From Ophiobolus disseminans (taxonomy: Eukaryota > Ascomycota > Dothideomycetes > Pleosporales > Phaeosphaeriaceae): DNA of 12,649 bases. Location: the NCBI GenBank assembly GCA_010093685.1, contig MU006263.1:10582-23230 (forward strand). The letters are read 5' to 3'. Shown here one piece after another: positions 9,038-12,649 of this stretch (position 1 is its first letter; every line of letters begins with the position of its first letter). The position numbers and the translations under genes are program-made. The notes under the pieces were generated by a model. It was not told where the DNA came from. It made no database searches and was given only the letters and a program-made list of their open reading frames with translations.

Positions 9038-10102
9038 CTAAGTTAGTGCGTTGCCTAGGTGCGCGTACCAGCAGTCCTTGAGTGCGTGTCTCATATCGCA
9101 TGCTTCGCACTTGCTCGTAGTTTGTTGAATAGGGTTTGATCTAGTGGCTCTGGCAGCTATAATCTGCTTTTGGCCTCGGCGGCTCTTCCGCTTCTGCCTA
9201 GGATTGTCTAACCCGTCCTTATAGAGCGTTAGCGCTCTACCTGCAGCGGCTGCTCTAAAGGCTGCCTTTGCTGTCTTCGCTCTCGATAGGTAGAACAGCT
9301 GCATGTGGTCTCGGTATTCGCGGATTATGTCTTTGACCGTGATCAAGGGGTTTTTCAGCCCGTTAGCTGCAAATGATATCGTCTATTGTTCTGAGTGCTT
9401 AGCCGTAGCTTAGGTGAAATCCTTCTTGATATACGTGTCTAGTTAGCACTTAGGTATTCTGACGGCTTTGCCCTTGGTCGTAGCGTGATCAGCTTCCGTG
9501 AGCTATATTTCCTAAGAGGCGATTATCCTAGGAGCCTTCATCGCGTTTCTGTACCGCTCTCGGGCTTCCTTGATCTCGTCTCTGGCATCGATGCTAACGG
9601 TAGCCATTAGGTTGGTGATCCACTAACGATGTAATTGTCTTGCTCTGCAGCAGTTTGTGTACAGGTAGTTGTTAACCGTTCGCTGTATCTCCTGCGTGAT
9701 CTTGTCAAACGCAGCTTGCTCTCGCGTGTACTTGTAATCTTCTGCTTTGTAGCGATCTATCTCTAGCTTATAGATCTCTAAATCTTCTTTGTACGATGCC
9801 TTCGCGTTCGTGGCGAGGTCCGTAGGTCGAGCAGGTATAAATAGTGCGATGTCGCCGTAAGCGTTAATCGCTTATTACGCGGCGGCGTGCGCGTTGATCG
9901 CTTATTGCGACGCTTGATAGTCGCTTAGTTGAGGCATTAGTAGCACCTCTAGTTCGATGAGGGGTTAGATCGTAAGGTTCGGATCTATCTTTTCCTACAC
10001 GCGTAGGGAGTTAGCGCGCGTCTTAATCTAGCGCAGCTACTTAATCCAGTTTGTGTGATCATTTAGGATCACTAAGGAGTCTTGTAGAGGTAGTGTAGAC
10101 AT
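9038..10102 (-). other. Gag region with zinc knuckle (remnant)
   Basis: This is the capsid/nucleocapsid part. The first 250 or so codons carry about thirteen stops; the stretch 9038-9346 is open. It holds a basic segment (RQKRKSRRGQKQ) followed by CEACDMRHALKDCW, a C-X2-C-X3-H-X4-C knuckle in the spacing common in fungal copia Gag proteins. The AINAHAAA and AINAYGD segments near 9860-9910 look like a short internal duplication. Confidence 0.85.
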
Positions 10103-10133
10103 CCTTTTAATAGGTTGCAGAGTTTTCTTGCGT

Positions 10134-10144
10134 TAGTTAGTTCT
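10134..10144. repeat. Putative target-site duplication of the nested element, left copy
   Basis: TAGTTAGTTCT here and at 10534-10544 flanks the nested foldback element. The next base is A on the left and G on the right, so a 12-bp duplication with one RIP change is also possible. An internal TAGT repeat makes the true length uncertain. Confidence 0.6.
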
Positions 10145-10176
10145 AGGCTAGTAAAAAGGGTTAAGGTACCCAGCAG

Positions 10177-10437
10177 TGGGTATAGGTTGGGTTGGGGTCG
10201 CACAGGCCTTAAGGTATTAGTTAGGTTGAGGTCGCACGGACCTGTAGCTATGGTTGGGTTGTAGTAGCTCTAGCGCGGGTAGAGGTTGGGGTTGTATTAT
10301 GTCAGACCCAGACAGGGGTATAGCCAATCATGTATGTGATAATCAGCTGTGATAAGCAGCCTGATTAGCTTAAAATTATGTCTGTGCGACCTAACCTCAA
10401 CCTAAGGCCCGTGCGACCTTAACCCAACCTATACCCA
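10177..10437. repeat. Long inverted repeat (arms 10177-10211 and 10403-10437)
   Basis: The 35-bp arms match at 32 positions and begin TGGGTATAGGTTGGGTT. Two of the three mismatches are GG against AA and one is A against G, all transitions. The spacer is about 190 bp. A related GTCGCAC-containing unit repeats inward of each arm (near 10212-10240 and 10383-10402), so the arms are partly tandem. Confidence 0.85.
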
Positions 10438-10457
10438 GTACTAGCGCAAAAAAAATG

Positions 10458-10510
10458 GGTTGGGGTTGGGTCACGGCTAAGGTATTACGTAAGGCAACCC
10501 AACCCCAACC
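10458..10510. repeat. G-rich hairpin, 14-bp perfect stem
   Basis: GGTTGGGGTTGGGT at 10458-10471 is the exact reverse complement of 10497-10510, with a 25-nt loop. The motif resembles telomeric GGGTT-type repeats and could form G-quadruplexes when single stranded, although only three G runs are contiguous. Confidence 0.85.
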
Positions 10511-10565
10511 TAACCTATACCCTTTTACCAGCCTAGTTAGTTCTGATCCTCGTTTGGTTAAGGCA

Positions 10566-10579
10566 GTGAGACTCTTAAT
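10566..10579 (-). other. Primer binding site matching an internal tRNA-Lys(CUU) segment
   Basis: The 14 bases next to the 5' LTR read, on the plus (tRNA-sense) strand, GTGAGACTCTTAAT. This has the form of tRNA positions 26-39: anticodon stem TGAGA, loop CTCTTAA with U33, anticodon CTT and a purine at 37, then T39. It matches fungal tRNA-Lys(CUU) as I recall it. Drosophila copia and yeast Ty5 use a half-tRNA cut in this region, there from tRNA-iMet. No match to a tRNA 3' CCA end (TGG) lies next to the LTR. Confidence 0.65.
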
Positions 10580-10805
10580 TGTCAGATCGGAGGGTTAATT
10601 AGATCGTGTAAAGATAAATAATGTTGATTAGTATTGATTATAATTAATAGTTGTGTATTCATTGTGTGTCTTCTTGTGTTCTCTTAAGGGGTCTCCTCTG
10701 CTTATCTTTATCTTCCTTATCCTAAGTCTGCGCTAGCAGTAATCTAGCACATGATTAGTTCTGCCGTCTCTAAGCGCCCTGCTAAAAGGCTAATCACATC
10801 TGACA
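10580..10805 (-). repeat. Right LTR (5' LTR of the element), 226 bp
   Basis: It aligns gap-free with 4936-5161 at 216 of 226 positions. At nine of the ten differing sites this copy carries the TpA state, on both strands (C to T and G to A), so it is the more heavily RIPped LTR. Confidence 0.96.
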
Positions 10806-10810
10806 AGACT
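10806..10810. repeat. Target-site duplication AGACT, right copy
   Basis: Identical to 4931-4935 and directly next to the end of the right LTR. Confidence 0.95.
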
Positions 10811-10818
10811 TCACTCAC
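10811..10818 (-). other. Intron 2, donor part (GTGAGTGA)
   Basis: On the minus strand, exon 2 ends at 10819 (codons for VEAK) and GTGAGT, a strong 5' splice site, follows. The copia target begins eight bases into the intron. Confidence 0.5.
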
Positions 10819-11064
10819 TTTTCGCCTCTACTTTCTTGTGCACTAGCTCTTGTAACTAATCTATTGTAGCTTCTAGCAGAGTATTACCTCTAGAACCATG
10901 CATTAACTCCCTAATCTTCATAGCTAACGATCTAGTTAGCGGTATTAATAGCATTGGTTCGCAACGCGGAAGCTCACTAGCTTAAGATTTAGGTCTGTTA
11001 ACTAGTTCCGAGCTGATAGCATTATCTAATTTAGATTCACTGTCCTTAATCACAATTACACGCT
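10819..11064 (-). pseudogene. Exon 2 of the unrecognised split gene
   Basis: The frame reads ERVIVIKDSESKLDNAISSELVN, then SELPRCEPMLLIPLTRSLAM, KIRELMHGSRGNTLLEATID and LQELVHKKVEAK. The last part suggests an amphipathic helix or coiled coil. Two TAG/TAA stops (one at 10856-10858) sit where CAG/CAA is plausible. Predicted splice sites on both sides put it in phase with exon 1 and exon 3. Composition is rich in TpA and RIP is heavier than in exon 3. I know no homologous family. Confidence 0.5.
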
Positions 11065-11116
11065 CTACACAATATTAGAATAGCTACGGAACATTCTAAT
11101 AGGGCCTAGGGCTTAC
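11065..11116 (-). other. Intron 1 (52 nt)
   Basis: Donor GTAAGC (11111-11116), branch-like CTAAT (11074-11078) about seven bases before the acceptor, and acceptor TAG (11065-11067). The size is typical of ascomycete introns. Splicing moves the reading from the exon 1 phase to the exon 2 phase and removes several stops, which supports the call. Confidence 0.55.
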
Positions 11117-11465
11117 CTTAACTACTATCCTTAAAAGCGGGTAGACAGTTGCCCCTACGTAGGACTTTAGGATATAAAGTTGAGACGAAACGCTTAACTT
11201 CCATGCCTTGTTTGTTAGGGGGAGGAAAACCGCCTATGCAGCTAATATCGCTACACTTACTACTAAAATCTTCTAGTTTACAGATGTTATTGCCTGCTGC
11301 GTTTAGTTAGTTATTAAAGAACAGAATAAACATAAATCTTCGTTCGCTTTAGAAATGCTTACTTAGTGTCAAATTAACGTCTCTAGCTTAGTGCAACGCA
11401 GGAGTAAGGCTAATGCTTAGATTGTTGTTAAGAGCAGGGAGTTCGTAGCTATTAAACGCCGTTTT
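11117..11465 (-). pseudogene. Exon 1 region of the unrecognised split gene (5' limit uncertain)
   Basis: Minus frame with blocks KTAFNSYELPALNNN, ARDVNLTLSKHF, SERRFMFILFFNN, LNAAGNNICKLEDFSSKC, IGGFPPPNKQGMEVKRF and LYPKVLRRGNCLPAFKDSS. Stops are all TAA, as expected from CAA under RIP; the last, at 11118-11120, lies next to the splice donor. ATGs at 11333 and 11204 are in frame, but the frame stays coding-like further right, so the true start is not fixed. The plus-strand frame over the same bases is also fairly open because of RIP, but its composition is less protein-like. Confidence 0.42.
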
Positions 11466-12465
11466 CGAGGTATTACGTTGCGAGGTCTGCTTTAGCTTTA
11501 GCTTTAGAGGTCTAGTGTAAGGAATAATTTAAAGCTGCATTAGAAAAGAGATTAAAGATATCGTAGCCGCTGTTAGTAGTTCTGGGAGGTCTAGTAGTGT
11601 AAGGAACCCGGAGGCGCTATAGTTTAAGTAGGCGAAGGTTGCACGCTTTAGTCCAAACCCTATTAGAAGGCTAGCTTAAATCTGTTAGGCGCTCTAGCAG
11701 GCAGTAGTTAGCACGAGACAGCGTCTAAAACGCAGACTCTAGGGGTGTACAGTATTGAGTCGAATTAGTAGTCGCGCAGCTGCGTCCTGTTAGTGGCTAT
11801 GCGGCCCTCGCATAAAGCCCTCTTTCTTTAGACAAGAATGTGCATAGCTAGCTTGCTAATACTTGTTATAGAGTAGGGCACTACAACACTATCTTCCTAC
11901 AGGCTAGGTTGTGTAGCCGCTACGTACCTCCCCCTTTTTTATTAGAGGCACCCTCAACAACACGAGCTTAGAGATGCCTATTCTAGTTAATTTGTGTCTA
12001 TAAGTAGAGCAAATAGATCCTAACACAGATAATTAACTCTTTAGCGACTCTAAAACCTAAACTTAGGCTTAAACTATCGTCTAGGCTTCGGGCTCCGCTC
12101 TAGTCCTTAGCTCTATTAGTGACACTAGAATGCATTATTAGCATCATGTAGACCGTTATGCAAACTTAAGCTCCACTAATCTAGTTAATAGTGCAGCATA
12201 GGCGAGTACATGCTGCGACCGCCGCCTACCTAGCTAAACAGTAGATAGTGGCCTAGCCGCGCCTCCTAGGCGTGATTCTAGTAATATCTAGCTTTTACTG
12301 ACATCTATACAGCTAGAGGCCTATCGCTCCCCTAGGGGGGGGGGGGGGGGGTGCGTGGTCTCACTACCTTGCTTAGCGTCTAAATTAAATAGTACGGATA
12401 TAACCCCTCCTCCTAAGACATAATAAGAGCGTCTAAGGCTATACTGTTGCTGTCTAGGCGGTTGA
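11466..12465. other. RIP-saturated relic DNA, no frame assignable
   Basis: TpA and CTAG/TTAG strings are dense and CpA/TpG are scarce, while CpG is kept. Two minus frames and one plus frame between 11530 and 11830 are each interrupted mainly by TAG/TAA and look partly coding (for example TNSGYDIFNLFSNAALNYS on the minus strand; GRSSSVRNPEAL on the plus strand). I cannot choose between them. From 11830 to 12465 nothing is recognised. It is probably old transposable-element or duplicated gene sequence. Confidence 0.55.
12335..12351 (+). repeat. Homopolymer G run, 17 bases
   Basis: An uninterrupted run of 17 G bases lies inside the RIPped tract. Such runs are unstable and error-prone in sequencing, so its exact length should not be trusted. 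Confidence 0.95.
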
Positions 12466-12492
12466 TGATGTAGCAGGTCGAAGAGCTACTAG

Positions 12493-12649
12493 GGGCCTAG
12501 GCAGGCTCGAAAAAGGGGAAGAGCTAAGGAGAAAGAGTTCGTAGCTATCTACAAGAGTGTTACGGACACCTCACAGCAGATGTACTCGCGTCCAGGCAAT
12601 GACAGTAATAAGGAATCAGCCGCAGGTAAGCCACAGGGCCCGGGGAAGA
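12493..12649 (+). CDS. Partial plus-strand open frame, hypothetical (runs off right edge)
   Basis: Fifty-two codons with no stop follow a TAG at 12490-12492. The protein has a basic start (ARKRGRAKEKE), then EFVAIYKSVTDTSQQMYS, RPGNDSNKESAAG and KPQGPGK. CAG and other CpA-containing codons are plentiful, so this part is hardly touched by RIP. The frame is open back to 12469 apart from the TAG, with TGA codons before that; no ATG marks a start and it may be an internal exon. No family is recognised. Confidence 0.4.

Larger units (their letters stand above)
5231..10102 (-). pseudogene. copia Gag-Pol polyprotein, single frame with about thirty or more stops
   Basis: One frame (about 1,620 codons) runs from the ATG at 10102 (MSTLPLQDSLV) to a TGA at 5231-5233. 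Motifs from the start: Gag with knuckle CX2CX3HX4C, protease W-I-L-D-S-G, integrase zinc finger and D-D-35-E core, RT with YVDD, and RNase H ending MLADGLTKPLP. All these anchors share one phase, so no frameshift between gag and pol is needed. I counted about 29 stops between 10102 and 7370, and more follow. Most are TAG or TAA where Gln (CAG/CAA) or Trp (TGG) is expected, as RIP would produce. The terminal TGA is of another type and is taken as the natural end. The encoded proteins would copy and integrate the element in virus-like particles if intact. Confidence 0.93.
10146..10533. mobile_element. Nested 388-bp MITE-like/foldback element in the copia leader
   Basis: The ends are inverted: GGCTAGTAAAAAGGGT on the left and, reverse-complemented, GGCTGGTAAAAGGGT on the right. 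Inside, 10177-10211 and 10403-10437 are inverted copies (32 of 35 positions), and 10458-10471 pairs perfectly with 10497-10510. No ORF of note lies within. Without it the leader between primer binding site and gag ATG would be about 75 bp, normal for a copia element, which supports insertion after the element was built. A 9-12 bp duplication would suit a Mutator-like (MULE) origin, but no family is assigned. Confidence 0.68.
4936..10805 (-). mobile_element. Full-length Ty1/copia LTR retrotransposon, RIP-degenerated
   Basis: The 5,870-bp element is bounded by 226-bp LTRs that start TGTCAGA and end TCTGACA, with AGACT duplications outside. On the minus strand the order is 5' LTR (10580-10805), primer binding site, a leader containing a nested element, gag, protease, integrase, reverse transcriptase, RNase H, polypurine tract and 3' LTR (4936-5161). 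Integrase before reverse transcriptase defines Copia rather than Gypsy. All coding domains sit in one frame with many stops, so the copy cannot move on its own. The host DNA is an intron of another gene on the same strand. Confidence 0.96.

Noticed and set aside
9860..9910. Possible separate tandem repeat or regulatory palindrome (gcgttaatcgcttattacgc and the related copy after it)
   Set aside because: It is a short internal duplication in the Gag frame (AINA codons), in phase with the polyprotein.
10160..10510. Telomere or internal telomeric repeat tract
   Set aside because: The GGGTTGGGG motifs are irregular, lie in inverted rather than tandem array, and are enclosed by a retrotransposon.
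1..12649. CRISPR array, bacterial operon or prophage features
   Set aside because: Intron-bearing genes, fungal HET/NACHT domains and LTR retrotransposon structure place this in a eukaryote; no spacer-repeat pattern was seen.

Overview
The window looks like a repeat-rich, RIP-affected piece of a filamentous ascomycete (Pezizomycotina) genome. The evidence is a HET-NACHT-WD40 gene, a Ty1/copia retrotransposon, short 48-52 nt introns with CTAAY branch points, and nonsense mutations that mostly fit CpA-to-TpA transitions, the signature of repeat-induced point mutation. The order or genus cannot be fixed from sequence alone.

Layout. Positions 1-2754 (minus strand) hold most of a fungal NLR-like gene of the HET-NACHT-WD40 (HNWD, het-E/het-D) class. 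It runs off the left edge inside its WD40 array. It keeps one reading frame throughout but carries six in-frame stops and a Walker A glycine-to-arginine change. After about 1 kb without a recognised gene there is a small plus-strand ORF (3734-4066) built on tandem AKEEAI and then AKEAV repeats. Next comes the last exon (4390-4895, minus) of an unrecognised gene. Its second intron is interrupted by a full-length copia element at 4936-10805, with 226-bp LTRs and a 5-bp target duplication AGACT. The earlier exons of the same gene lie on the far side, at 10819-11064 and 11117 onward.

The copia element lies on the minus strand. Gag, protease, integrase (DD35E), reverse transcriptase (YVDD) and RNase H are all in one frame, broken by many stops. 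Its primer binding site matches an internal 14-nt stretch of tRNA-Lys(CUU), ending at the position expected for a half-tRNA primer. A 388-bp foldback or MITE-like element rich in GGGTTGGGG motifs is nested between the 5' LTR and gag.

From 10811 to about 12500 the sequence is saturated with TpA and can barely be read. At about 12510 it returns to ordinary composition, with a plus-strand open frame leaving the right edge. RIP is stronger on the right: nine of the ten LTR differences are mutations in the right LTR, and the right-hand exons are more damaged than the left-hand exon. Nothing here is likely to be expressed as a full-length protein except perhaps the small repeat ORF and the fragment at the right edge.
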